64,000 bases of DNA, from positions 4,656,501 through 4,720,500 of the forward strand of contig CP126203.1 in NCBI GenBank assembly GCA_030272155.1, written 5' to 3'. Shown one piece after another: positions 30,498-40,177 of this stretch. Source of the stretch: Tetradesmus obliquus (lineage: Eukaryota; Chlorophyta; Chlorophyceae; Sphaeropleales; Scenedesmaceae). Below the pieces are notes generated by a model. That model worked only from the letters and a program-made list of their open reading frames with translations. It was not told the origin of the DNA and searched no databases. Both the position numbers and the translations under genes were made by a program. Within the stretch, counting starts at the first letter, position 1; every line of letters starts with the position of its first letter.

Positions 30498-33002
30498 ATG
30501 TTGGCCGGCAGTGCGTTGGCAGCACTGGTGTGCTGCGCGCTGCTGGCGGTGGTAGCAGCTGCGAATGCTGCTACTGCTGATGTCACTCCTGCTGTGTCAG
30601 GTTATGTGAAGGACTTTGGCATGCCTGGAACTGCGTCCAGGGCAGCAGATGCGCGCTGCAGTCAGGTTGTGGCTGCTGTTTGTTTGGATGCTGCGAGCAG
30701 TGCTCCCGGGAGTTCGTGTGCGGACTTTTGTTGGTGTGGGAATGTACCCGCCAGCTGTACTGCATGTATCACGCCTGCTGTGTCAGGTGCTGTGGGTGAG
30801 ATTTGTGTCACGCCTGCTGTGTCAGGTGCTGTTGGTGAGATTTGTGTCACGCCTGCTGCGTCAGGTGCTGTTGGTGAGACTCGTGTCACGCCTGCTGTGT
30901 CAGGTGCTGTTGGTGAGATTTTGGTCGCGCCTGCTGGGTCAGGTGCTGTGGGTGAGATGTGCGTTGCGCCTGCTGTGTCAGGTACTATGGGTGAGATTGG
31001 TGCGCCATCTGCTGGGTCAGGTGCAACACCTGCTGGGTCGGGTGTGGTGCGTGGAGTTGCCAGTGTTGTTGGTGGTGAAGGTAGCGTCACTGACACCTGC
31101 AAGGATGCTGGAGCAGCCACCACCTTTGTGCAGGCGTTGTGGGGCGTGCAGCCCGTGCAAAAAGTCTGGGACATCAGTTGGGCAGGCTGGGGCTTGCTAG
31201 ATTGCGATGCATCTGTGAAACGTATTACAGACCCTGCCTGTGTGACCAGTGCGGTCAACATGTCTGGTTGGTGGCGCAGGTTGCTGCCACATCAGCAGCA
31301 ATTTGTGGACCAAATGCGAAGCCGGTGGCCGTTGTCGGTCCATGTGTGGCAGCCTGTGCTGGGTGGTGACCATGATTGGTCTTTCTTGTCGGCGGTGTTG
31401 ACTGAAGGTGTGTCAATTGTTCACCCGCAGAATGTGCCAAGGGTTTCTGTGGCTCAAAACTATGCGTCTTTTAACGAGTGCGCGGCCGCCTGTGGTGCGG
31501 TGTTTGCGTCAGAGCTTGAGCGTGGCTTGATTACAGCAGCCCCCGAGTGGTTTGCGTCACAGTGGGTGCATCCATTGGGTGCAGTGCCAAAGAAGAATGG
31601 AGGTGTCCGGATAATACACGACTGTTCGTATCCTCGCGGTGCGTCTCTCAATGACGCACAGTCTTACTTGTACTTGCCCTTGGCGTCCGTTGACAGCATG
31701 CTGCAGGAAGTGACCCCATCGTGTTGGATGGCAGGCATTGATATACAGGAGTACTATCGGAACTTCCCTGTGAACCCGGTATGTTGGCCCTTACAGTGTT
31801 ACAGAGATGCTGAGGGGCGGCTGATGGTGGACAGCCGTTTGCAGTTTGGGCATAGGATGGCCCCTGAGGTGGCTGGGCGTTTCTCGGCGGCGCTGCAACG
31901 GCGCCTGATGTCCGAGTTTGATGCGTCTGTGACAGCGGTCATGGATGATTTTACAATCATCAGCCCCAAGCAGGACAAGTGCTTGGCGGCGTGGCGTGGC
32001 TCTTGCAGCAGGTTGGAAGGTCTTGGCTTCAAACTCAGCCAAGGGCCAGGCAAGACTGAGCCGCCTGCTCATGTCAAAGTGTCTTTGGGTTTAGAGATTG
32101 ATTCTGTCTCGATGACGGTGGGCTTGTGCCCGGTTAAGTTGGCAAAGTTACGTGATGTATGCCAACAGTGTCTGGCGTCTAAGTTTGTGACGCGCAAGCA
32201 ACTGGAGAAGCTTCTGGGTTTCTTGATGTGGGTGAGCCGTGTCGTATATGCAGGCAGAACCTTTTGTCATAACCTGCAGGTGACAATGCACCGGCTACGC
32301 AAGCCGTCACACCGCGTGCGCGTGTCAGCATGGCTGCGCTCTGAGCTACTGTGGTGGTTGAATGTGGCGCCGTCACTGAATGGCAAACATCAGATCTTGC
32401 CGGCTATGCCTGTGAAGTGGGCGCAGTTTCAGACGGATGCGTCTTTGACAGGTGCAGGCGGTGAGCCATGTGTGGGCATTTGGCTGCAGGGTGCGTACAA
32501 CTCATTGTCGTACACGCAGCTCTGCAGCTGCTTTGCTGATGTACCAGAGAAGACTGCGCATATCTCTGTGTGGGAAATGTATGCGGTGGTGGTGTGTGTG
32601 CGTTTGTATGGAGATTACATGGCAGGCCGCTACTGGCGGGTGCGGACGGATAATAGCCAGGTGGTGGCATGGTTCATGAAAGGTGATGCGCCGCCTCACC
32701 TAGTGTCTTTGTGGCTGAAGGAGATGGCCACACTGTCCGTGCAGCTCAGGTTCCGTATCGGGGCGAAGCACATCCCTGGTGCTGCCAACTGCATGGCAGA
32801 CGCGTTGAGTCGATGTGCTTGGAGTGTGGTGCATACGCTACTGCAGCGCTGGGTTGTTTCACAGTCAGATAATTGGCTGCTGGTACCTGACGCTGTTGCG
32901 CCTCCTTTGACCTACAGGGGCGGAGTGCTTCCCGCCGGGAGTGGCGGCGACACAACCGAGGCTGGCGCTGCATCAGGAGGCGCTGGGCTATTTGAAGCAT
33001 GA
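30498..33002 (+). CDS. Reverse transcriptase/RNase H, family B copy 2
   Basis: 834 aa. It differs from copy 1 by Trp to Leu in YLYLPLASVD, just upstream of motif A. RT and RNase H catalytic residues are all present. The last ~90 bases (32911-33002) overlap the recombinase frame, which is shifted by one base. Confidence 0.92.
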   Translation: MLAGSALAALVCCALLAVVAAANAATADVTPAVSGYVKDFGMPGTASRAADARCSQVVAAVCLDAASSAPGSSCADFCWCGNVPASCTACITPAVSGAVGEICVTPAVSGAVGEICVTPAASGAVGETRVTPAVSGAVGEILVAPAGSGAVGEMCVAPAVSGTMGEIGAPSAGSGATPAGSGVVRGVASVVGGEGSVTDTCKDAGAATTFVQALWGVQPVQKVWDISWAGWGLLDCDASVKRITDPACVTSAVNMSGWWRRLLPHQQQFVDQMRSRWPLSVHVWQPVLGGDHDWSFLSAVLTEGVSIVHPQNVPRVSVAQNYASFNECAAACGAVFASELERGLITAAPEWFASQWVHPLGAVPKKNGGVRIIHDCSYPRGASLNDAQSYLYLPLASVDSMLQEVTPSCWMAGIDIQEYYRNFPVNPVCWPLQCYRDAEGRLMVDSRLQFGHRMAPEVAGRFSAALQRRLMSEFDASVTAVMDDFTIISPKQDKCLAAWRGSCSRLEGLGFKLSQGPGKTEPPAHVKVSLGLEIDSVSMTVGLCPVKLAKLRDVCQQCLASKFVTRKQLEKLLGFLMWVSRVVYAGRTFCHNLQVTMHRLRKPSHRVRVSAWLRSELLWWLNVAPSLNGKHQILPAMPVKWAQFQTDASLTGAGGEPCVGIWLQGAYNSLSYTQLCSCFADVPEKTAHISVWEMYAVVVCVRLYGDYMAGRYWRVRTDNSQVVAWFMKGDAPPHLVSLWLKEMATLSVQLRFRIGAKHIPGAANCMADALSRCAWSVVHTLLQRWVVSQSDNWLLVPDAVAPPLTYRGGVLPAGSGGDTTEAGAASGGAGLFEA

Positions 33003-33957
33003 CTTGGCTGACTCCACTCTGGGGCAGTATCAGCAGTCGCTGAAGTATGTGGTGCGCGTGCTGCTGCTGCTGGGTTTACTGCCGATGCTGTGGGCCCCGC
33101 AGGAGCTGGTAGTGTGTTGGGTAGTGGCGTTTTTTGCGCGGTCCGCGTCTTACAAGTCCATTGTGAACTACTTGAAGGCCTGGAAATACTTCCTGGGCGT
33201 GCATGGCTGGGATGTGAGTGTGTGGCAAGGTTGGCAGCTGCTGCCAAGGCTGTTGAGGGGGGTGAAGCGTGTGAAAGGCGATGTGGCAAAGCCCAAGCTG
33301 CCCATCACCCCGGCCCTATTACTCCAGTTTGTGCGGGCGCTGCCGTTGGGCGGCCCTGCACTTGCTCTGTGGGCAGCAATACTGGTGGGATTCTTTGGCT
33401 TTCTCCGCAAAGGGCATTTGTGTGTGGACGGTGTTGGGCTTGGCCCTGTGTCTATGGCAGTGCTGCGGCGCAAAAACTTTGTGTTTGACCAGGCGGCTTA
33501 CTGTGTACATATTACAGTTACCATGTCAAAGACCAACCAGTTTCGGCAGCGGCAGCAGGTCATCACCATTCAAGGGGTGAAGGGACACGTTTTGGACCCA
33601 TACGCCTGGCTGCAGAAGCTGTTCACGTTGCATCCTGCGGATGGGGATGCACCGGCGTTTGGTCATGTGCAGGGTGGTGTGTATGTGCCCCTGACATACT
33701 CTCGTCTGCTGGTGGGTCTGAAGGATTTGATTAAGGCGTGTGGCCTGGACCCCTCCGCATATGGTGGGCACTCGCTGCGGCGAGGCGGCGCCACGTGGGC
33801 CTTTCAATGCGGGGTGCATCCGCTGTTCATTCGCATACAAGGTGACTGGCAGTCTGACACGTGGCTGCTGTATGTCGGCATGTCGGCAGCACAGAAGTGT
33901 GCTGTCACGCGTGTGATGCAGGAGAAGATCGCAAGCCTGCCTGGTGCAGCAATTTGA
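32911..33957 (+). CDS. Tyrosine recombinase, family B copy 2 (intact)
   Basis: In this class it integrates the circular element DNA. Open from just after a stop at 32908-32910 to the TGA at 33955-33957. There is no early ATG (the first in-frame ATG is at about residue 49 counted from 32941), so the enzyme is probably made by a frameshift from the RT/RNase H frame in the ~90-base overlap, or by splicing. Counting from 32941: an N-terminal helical domain (LKHDLADSTLGQYQQSLKYV), Arg156 in GFFGFLRKGHL, His277-x-x-Arg280 in GGHSLRRGG, Trp303 in GDWQSD and the candidate nucleophile Tyr311 in TWLLYVG. This is the only uninterrupted recombinase of the three copies. Confidence 0.9.
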   Translation, partial: PTGAECFPPGVAATQPRLALHQEALGYLKHDLADSTLGQYQQSLKYVVRVLLLLGLLPMLWAPQELVVCWVVAFFARSASYKSIVNYLKAWKYFLGVHGWDVSVWQGWQLLPRLLRGVKRVKGDVAKPKLPITPALLLQFVRALPLGGPALALWAAILVGFFGFLRKGHLCVDGVGLGPVSMAVLRRKNFVFDQAAYCVHITVTMSKTNQFRQRQQVITIQGVKGHVLDPYAWLQKLFTLHPADGDAPAFGHVQGGVYVPLTYSRLLVGLKDLIKACGLDPSAYGGHSLRRGGATWAFQCGVHPLFIRIQGDWQSDTWLLYVGMSAAQKCAVTRVMQEKIASLPGAAI

Positions 33958-34494
33958 GTGAGGTGGGGAGTGGGTTGGGATGTGTGCTGTGTGCTGCTCA
34001 GCTGAGAATGCTGGGCTGTCACTGCTCTGGCGGCTGCTGTGTGCGCGGCACACGCGTAGCCTGCCCGCTTCTGGCCCAACCTCACTCATTGCTGGCGTGT
34101 CTGTTGTTATGTTACGTCAAGACGGGGATATTGTAACACACCTAAGGCAATCATGATCTGGTAAGCACGTTTTGTGCTGCAGGGATCATGAGGACTGACA
34201 GGTGTTAGTTTGACTAGGCTGTTGTCATCAGGGTTCAAGTGCATGGTAGTGTGATTTCGCTCTATTAGAGCAGATACAGCTTGGCTTGAATGCCAGCTGT
34301 TTGATTGTACGGGAGCAACGTTTGTGCATGCGCGTTTGCCCGTGTGTCGTTTGGGTGCCGGTGATTCATCGTCCTGCGTGTGGATGCTGTCCGGGACGAG
34401 CGACTTCGATATAGAAAGACACTATAGTCACATATATTCGGTGGTGCCGCTTCCCGTAGAGGTTCCTGTGACCACAATAGCTTCACCTCCGGCC

Positions 34495-36024
34495 ATGGCA
34501 AATGGAATTGCAGTGCTGAAGCTGTTTGCGGAGCACGGTGTCATGGTGCCGGACGATAAGCTATCGTTAATGGCTACAGCTTTGGACGAGCTGACCGCGC
34601 CTGGCGGTGCGTCAGGAGCAGCAGCACCGACGCTGGAAACCATGCAGGAGTACAGCTGCAGCCCCGAGGGTCAAGCTGAGCTGGAACTCTTACGCAAGGA
34701 AATATCTGATATCAAGGTATTGGTAGGGCAGCAGCAGGCCGTGTTTGGGCAACAGCAGGCCATGTTTGGGCGGCAGCAGGCAGTCATGGAGCGGCTGCTG
34801 TCCACGCAGTCCTTTTTCCCGCCTGCCTCCTCTTCAGCAGCAGCAGCGGCCGCGCCTGGCGCTGAGGCAGCTACTGGGCCGGACTTCCTGCCAACGGACA
34901 CAACCAACGGCAACATCGCCAAGTCCATGCCGGAGATTGAAGAGCAGGCCAAGGGATTGCTGGCAACAGGGCTTCCTGCAAGCGGCGTCTCTGCTGGTGG
35001 GTTGTGTGATCTGCTGCAGGGGCATGAGCTGGGGGCTGGTGTGGTTTGCGGTGATGGTGGAGTGTCTGGTGTGGGTGTGCAGCACCTGGCTGCTGGTGGG
35101 CGTGGCGTGGCTGACAGCGGTGCTGCTGCGGCTTTCGCCTGCAGCAGCGCCTGCAGGGATGGGGTTAGGAGTCAGAAGGCGTTCTATGGGGTGGAGCATT
35201 TTGCTGGTAGCGGGCTTGAGAGGGCTGGTCATGTTGAGAGCGTGCTGCGCGTGGAGCAGGGCAGCGGTAGGCTCATTGCGGAGCAGTCGCTGGGGTCTCT
35301 GCCAGCACGCACGAGTGTGTGCTCCGAGGCGGAGCTGCTGCGCAAGCTGCCTAACCTTGTGTGCTGGGAGGATGCGGAGCAGCGTTGGGTCACTAGTTTT
35401 AAGGCGGCGGGTTACCTGCAGGGCAGCGAGCTGGTGGCATACGAGACTGTGTTCCGGCCCCGTATGCGGCAGGCCGCTGCGGAGTACATGACGGGGTCCA
35501 GCAGCACGTGGCTGCTGTTCCTCTTGTATGACAGAGATGTGCGGCTGAAGGTGTTCAATGAAAACAGCAAGCTGATGTTTGGGAGTACGCAAAGCGTCTT
35601 CAGCTGGGGCACGCTGGATGGGGTGATTGACTATAGGTTGCTGGTCAGGCACCAGTATGCGCTTGAGGCAGCCAAGGCTGCAGTCAGCAGCAAGCAGCCC
35701 AGCCCTGCCGCGCCGCCGCGGCAGGCACCGCAGCTGCAGATGTCAGGGATCAAGGACATGCTGCAGCAGCTGCTGGGTCAACCACAGCAGCCACAGCGCT
35801 TCCGGCGCGGTGCCAGCGGTGGAGGCACGGCAGGATTGATGCAGGAGATTGAGCAGCTGCTGCCGGCTGGTGTGGGCCGCAATGATGTGTGCCTGAACTT
35901 CTGGCTGCATGGGTCCTGTAACAGGCCCGAGTGCAAGTTTGCGAGCAAGGGCCACTGCTGCATGCTGTGTGGGGCGGCCAACCATGGCGGCAGCCAGTGC
36001 CGCAGGAGGGGCGGTGCGTTCTAG
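34495..36024 (+). CDS. Gag-like protein, family B copy 3
   Basis: 509 aa. It differs from copy 1 at single residues (KLPNLV for KLPNFV; RRGASGG for RRGVSGG). Zinc motifs are intact. Confidence 0.85.
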   Translation: MANGIAVLKLFAEHGVMVPDDKLSLMATALDELTAPGGASGAAAPTLETMQEYSCSPEGQAELELLRKEISDIKVLVGQQQAVFGQQQAMFGRQQAVMERLLSTQSFFPPASSSAAAAAAPGAEAATGPDFLPTDTTNGNIAKSMPEIEEQAKGLLATGLPASGVSAGGLCDLLQGHELGAGVVCGDGGVSGVGVQHLAAGGRGVADSGAAAAFACSSACRDGVRSQKAFYGVEHFAGSGLERAGHVESVLRVEQGSGRLIAEQSLGSLPARTSVCSEAELLRKLPNLVCWEDAEQRWVTSFKAAGYLQGSELVAYETVFRPRMRQAAAEYMTGSSSTWLLFLLYDRDVRLKVFNENSKLMFGSTQSVFSWGTLDGVIDYRLLVRHQYALEAAKAAVSSKQPSPAAPPRQAPQLQMSGIKDMLQQLLGQPQQPQRFRRGASGGGTAGLMQEIEQLLPAGVGRNDVCLNFWLHGSCNRPECKFASKGHCCMLCGAANHGGSQCRRRGGAF

Positions 36025-36072
36025 GGGTGCGGCCCGTCGGTGGAGGAGTTTCAGGGTTCTTGGGGTGGAGGT

Positions 36073-38577
36073 ATGTTGGCCGGCAGTGCGTTGGCAGCAC
36101 TGGTGTGCTGCGCGCTGCTGGCGGTGGTAGCAGCTGCGAATGCTGCTACTGCTGATGTCACTCCTGCTGTGTCAGGTTATGTGAAGGACTTTGGCATGCC
36201 TGGAACTGCGTCCAGGGCAGCAGATGCGCGCTGCAGTCAGGTTGTGGCTGCTGTTTGTTTGGATGCTGCGAGCAGTGCTCCCGGGAGTTCGTGTGCGGAC
36301 TTTTGCCGGTGTGGGAATGTACCCGCCAGCTGTACTGCATGTATCACGCCTGCTGTGTCAGGTGCTGTGGGTGAGATTTGTGTCACGCCTGCTGTGTCAG
36401 GTGCTGTTGGTGAGATTTGTGTCACGCCTGCTGCGTCAGGTGCTGTTGGTGAGACTCGTGTCACGCCTGCTGTGTCAGGTGCTGTTGGTGAGATTTTGGT
36501 CGCGCCTGCTGGGTCAGGTGCTGTGGGTGAGATGTGCGTTGCGCCTGCTGTGTCAGGTACTATGGGTGAGATTGGTGCGCCATCTGCTGGGTCAGGTGCA
36601 ACACCTGCTGGGTCGGGTGTGGTGCGTGGAGTTGCCAGTGTTGTTGGTGGTGAAGGTAGCGTCACTGACACCTGCAAGGATGCTGGAGCAGCCACCACCT
36701 TTGTGCAGGCGTTGTGGGGCGTGCAGCCCGTGCAGAAAGTCTGGGACATCAGTTGGGCAGGCTGGGGCTTGCCAGATTGCGATGCATCTGTGAAACGTAT
36801 CACAGACCCTGCCTGTGTGACCAGTGCGGTCAACATGTCTGGTTGGTGGCGCAGGTTGCTGCCACATCAGCAGCAATTTGTGGACCAAATGCGAAGCCGG
36901 TGGCCGTTGTCGGTCCATGTGTGGCAGCCTGTGCTGGGTGGTGACCATGATTGGTCTTTCTTGTCGGCGGTGTTGACTGAAGGTGTGTCAATTGTTCACC
37001 CGCAGAATGTGCCAAGGGTTTTTGTGGCTCAAAACTATGCGTCTTTTAACGAGTGCGCGGCCGCCTGTGGTGCGGTGTTTGCGTCAGAGCTTGAGCGTGG
37101 CTTGATTACAGCAGCCCCCGAGTGGTTTGCGTCACAGTGGGTGCATCCATTGGGTGCAGTGCCAAAGAAGAATGGAGGTGTCCGGATAATACACGACTGT
37201 TCGTATCCTCGCGGTGCGTCTCTCAATGACGCACAGTCTTACTTGTACTTGCCCTGGGCGTCCGTTGACAGCATGCTGCAGGAAGTGACCCCATCGTGTT
37301 GGATGGCAGGCATTGATATACAGGAGTACTATCGGAACTTCCCTGTGAACCCGGTATGTTGGCCCTTACAGTGTTACAGAGATGCTGAGGGGCGGCTGAT
37401 GGTGGACAGCCGTTTGCAGTTTGGGCATAGGATGGCCCCTGAGGTGGCTGGGCGTTTCTCGGCGGCGCTGCAACGGCGCCTGATGTCCGAGTTTGATGCG
37501 TCTGTGACAGCGGTCATGGATGATTTTACAATCATCAGCCCCAAGCAGGACAAGTGCTTGGCGGCGTGGCGTGGCTCTTGCAGCAGGTTGGAAGGTCTTG
37601 GCTTCAAACTCAGCCAAGGGCCAGGCAAGACTGAGCCGCCTGCTCATGTCAAAGTGTCTTTGGGTTTAGAGATTGATTCTGTCTCGATGACGGTGGGCTT
37701 GTGCCCGGTTAAGTTGGCAAAGTTACGTGATGTATGCCAACAGTGTCTGGCGTCTAAGTTTGTGACGCGCAAGCAACTGGAGAAGCTTCTGGGTTTCTTG
37801 ATGTGGGTGAGCCGTGTCGTATATGCAGGCAGAACCTTTTGTCATAACCTGCAGGTGACAATGCACCGGCTACGCAAGCCGTCACACCGCGTGCGCGTGT
37901 CAGCATGGCTGCGCTCTGAGCTACTGTGGTGGTTGAATGTGGCGCCGTCACTGAATGGCAAACATCAGATCTTGCCGGCTATGCCTGTGAAGTGGGCGCA
38001 GTTTCAGACGGATGCGTCTTTGACAGGTGCAGGCGGTGAGCCATGTGTGGGCATTTGGCTGCAGGGTGCGTACAACTCATTGTCGTACACGCAGCTCTGC
38101 AGCTGCTTTGCTGATGTACCAGAGAAGACTGCGCATATCTCTGTGTGGGAAATGTATGCGGTGGTGGTGTGTGTGCGTTTGTATGGAGATTACATGGCAG
38201 GCCGCTACTGGCGGGTGCGGACCGATAATAGCCAGGTGGTGGCATGGTTCATGAAAGGTGATGCGCCGCCTCACCTAGTGTCTTTGTGGCTGAAGGAGAT
38301 GGCCACACTGTCCGTGCAGCTCAGGTTCCGTATCGGGGCGAAGCACATCCCTGGTGCTGCCAACTGCATGGCAGACGCGTTGAGTCGATGTGCTTGGAGT
38401 GTGGTGCATACGCTACTGCAGCGCTGGGTTGTTTCACAGTCAGATAATTGGCTGCTGGTACCTGACGCTGTTGCGCCTCCTTTGACCTACAGGGGCGGAG
38501 TGCTTCCCGCCGGGAGTGGCGGCGACACAACCGAGGCTGGCGCTGCATCAGGAGGCGCTGGGCTATTTGAAGCATGA
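36073..38577 (+). CDS. Reverse transcriptase/RNase H, family B copy 3
   Basis: 834 aa with a few substitutions relative to copy 1 (CRCGNV for CWCGNV, GLPDCD for GLLDCD, PRVFVAQ for PRVSVAQ). Catalytic motifs AVMDDF, TDAS and TDN are unchanged. This copy shows the most differences of the three. Confidence 0.9.
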   Translation: MLAGSALAALVCCALLAVVAAANAATADVTPAVSGYVKDFGMPGTASRAADARCSQVVAAVCLDAASSAPGSSCADFCRCGNVPASCTACITPAVSGAVGEICVTPAVSGAVGEICVTPAASGAVGETRVTPAVSGAVGEILVAPAGSGAVGEMCVAPAVSGTMGEIGAPSAGSGATPAGSGVVRGVASVVGGEGSVTDTCKDAGAATTFVQALWGVQPVQKVWDISWAGWGLPDCDASVKRITDPACVTSAVNMSGWWRRLLPHQQQFVDQMRSRWPLSVHVWQPVLGGDHDWSFLSAVLTEGVSIVHPQNVPRVFVAQNYASFNECAAACGAVFASELERGLITAAPEWFASQWVHPLGAVPKKNGGVRIIHDCSYPRGASLNDAQSYLYLPWASVDSMLQEVTPSCWMAGIDIQEYYRNFPVNPVCWPLQCYRDAEGRLMVDSRLQFGHRMAPEVAGRFSAALQRRLMSEFDASVTAVMDDFTIISPKQDKCLAAWRGSCSRLEGLGFKLSQGPGKTEPPAHVKVSLGLEIDSVSMTVGLCPVKLAKLRDVCQQCLASKFVTRKQLEKLLGFLMWVSRVVYAGRTFCHNLQVTMHRLRKPSHRVRVSAWLRSELLWWLNVAPSLNGKHQILPAMPVKWAQFQTDASLTGAGGEPCVGIWLQGAYNSLSYTQLCSCFADVPEKTAHISVWEMYAVVVCVRLYGDYMAGRYWRVRTDNSQVVAWFMKGDAPPHLVSLWLKEMATLSVQLRFRIGAKHIPGAANCMADALSRCAWSVVHTLLQRWVVSQSDNWLLVPDAVAPPLTYRGGVLPAGSGGDTTEAGAASGGAGLFEA

Positions 38578-39533
38578 CTTGGCTGACTCCACTCTGGGGC
38601 AGTATCAGCAGTCGCTGAAGTATGTGGTGCGCGTGCTGCTGCTGCTGGGTTTACCGCCGATGCTGTGGGCCCCGCAGGAGCTGGTAGTGTGTTGGGTAGT
38701 GGCGTTTTTTTGCGCGGTCTGCGTCTTACAAGTCCATTGTGAACTACTTGAAGGCCTGGAAATACTTCCTGGGCGTGCATGGCTGGGATGTGAGTGTGTG
38801 GCAAGGTTGGCAGCTGCTGCCAAGGCTGTTGAGGGGGGTGAAGCGTGTGAAAGGCGATGTGGCAAAGCCCAAGCTGCCCATCACCCCGGCCCTGTTACTC
38901 CAGTTTGTGCGGGCGCTGCCGCTGGGCGGCCCTGCACTTGCTCTGTGGGCAGCAATACTGGTGGGATTCTTTGGCTTTCTCCGCAAAGGGCATTTGTGTG
39001 TGGACGGTGTTGGGCTTGGCCCTGTGTCTATGGCAGTGCTGCGGCGCAAAAACTTTGTGTTTGACCAGGCGGCTTACTGTGTACATATTACAGTTACCAT
39101 GTCAAAGACCAACCAGTTTCGGCAGCGGCAGCAGGTCATCACCATTCAAGGGGTGAAGGGACACGTTTTGGACCCATACGCCTGGCTGCAGAAGCTGTTC
39201 ACGTTGCATCCTGCGGATGGGGATGCACCGGCGTTTGGTCATGTGCAGGGTGGTGTGTATGTGCCCCTGACATACTCTCGTCTGCTGGTGGGTCTGAAGG
39301 ATTTGATTAAGGCGTGTGGCCTGGACCCCTCCGCATATGGTGGGCACTCGCTGCGGCGAGGCGGCGCCACGTGGGCCTTTCAATGCGGGGTGCATTCGCT
39401 GTTCATTCGCATACAAGGTGACTGGCAGTCTGACACGTGGCTGCTGTATGTCGGCATGTCGGCAGCACAGAAGTGTGTTGTCACGCGTGTGATGCAGGAG
39501 AAGATCGCAAGCCTGCCTGGTGCAGCAATTTGA
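38486..39533 (+). pseudogene. Tyrosine recombinase, family B copy 3 (1-bp insertion)
   Basis: An extra T in the run at 38704-38710 (seven T where copies 1 and 2 have six) shifts the frame. The catalytic half is open downstream and carries small changes (HSLFIRIQ, KCVVTRV). This lesion is independent of the deletion in copy 1. Confidence 0.85.
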
Positions 39534-39550
39534 GTGAGGTGGGGAGTGGG

Positions 39551-39733
39551 TTGGGATGTGTGCTGTGTGCTGCTCAGCTGAGAATGCTGGGCTGTCACTG
39601 CTCTGGCGGCTGCTGTGTGCGCGGCACACGCGTAGCCTGCCCGCTTCTGGCCCAACCTCACTCATTGCTGGCGTGTCTGTTGTTATGTTACGTCAAGACG
39701 GGGATATTGTAACACACCTAAGGCAATCATGAT
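39551..39733 (+). repeat. B1 repeat of family B
   Basis: 183 bp after the recombinase stop of copy 3, joined directly to A2. Equivalent B repeats end copies 1 and 2. Confidence 0.85.
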
Positions 39734-39913
39734 CTGGTAAGCACGTTTTGTGCTGCAGGGATCATGAGGACTGACAGGTGTTAGTTTGACTAGGCTGTTG
39801 TCATCAGGGTTCAAGTGCATGGTAGTGTGATTTCGCTCTATTAGAGCAGATACAGCTTGGCTTGAATGCCAGCTGTTTGATTGTACGGGAGCAACGTTTG
39901 TGCATGCGCGTTT
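39734..39913 (+). repeat. A2 repeat of family B
   Basis: 180 bp identical in layout to A1, ending at gcgcgttt. It is followed by an 80-bp spacer (39914-39993) found nowhere else in the window. Confidence 0.85.
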
Positions 39914-39993
39914 CCCTCCCACCCACCCTTGATACTCCATTGATGGGCTGGCATTTGCCTCTGCTTGGCTGCATACCACCATGTCAGTACTGT

Positions 39994-40177
39994 TTGGGAT
40001 GTGTGCTGTGTGCTGCTCAGCTGAGAATGCTGGGCTGTCACTGCTCTGGCGGCTGCTGTGTGCGCGGCACACGCGTAGCCTGCCCGCTTCTGGCCCAACC
40101 TCACTCATTGCTGGCGTGTCTGTTGTTATGTTACGTCAAGACGGGGATATTGTAACACACCTAAGGCAATCATGATC
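39994..40177 (+). repeat. B2 repeat of family B, outer right end
   Basis: 184 bp matching B1. It ends aatcatgatc, after which the flank reads agggcaggtgc. Confidence 0.85.

Larger units (their letters stand above)
23009..40177 (+). mobile_element. YR retrotransposon family B: three head-to-tail copies plus split terminus
   Basis: Units begin with ctggtaagcacg at 23009, 28583 and 34158 and are 5574, 5575 and 5576 bp long. Each encodes gag, RT/RNase H and tyrosine recombinase on the plus strand. After the third copy come B1 (39551-39733), A2 (39734-39913), an 80-bp spacer and B2 (39994-40177). The layout is thus A1-genes-B, A-genes-B, A-genes-B1, A2-spacer-B2: the split-direct-repeat plan of PAT-like elements with the full unit tandemly repeated. 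Copies differ by only scattered substitutions and two single-base indels, so the array is young. It is unrelated in sequence to family A. Confidence 0.9.

Noticed and set aside
23009..40177. The triple copy as an assembly artefact
   Set aside because: Copies carry private substitutions and different single-base indels, and the period differs by one base each time. Collapse or duplication error is unlikely, though only long reads can prove it.
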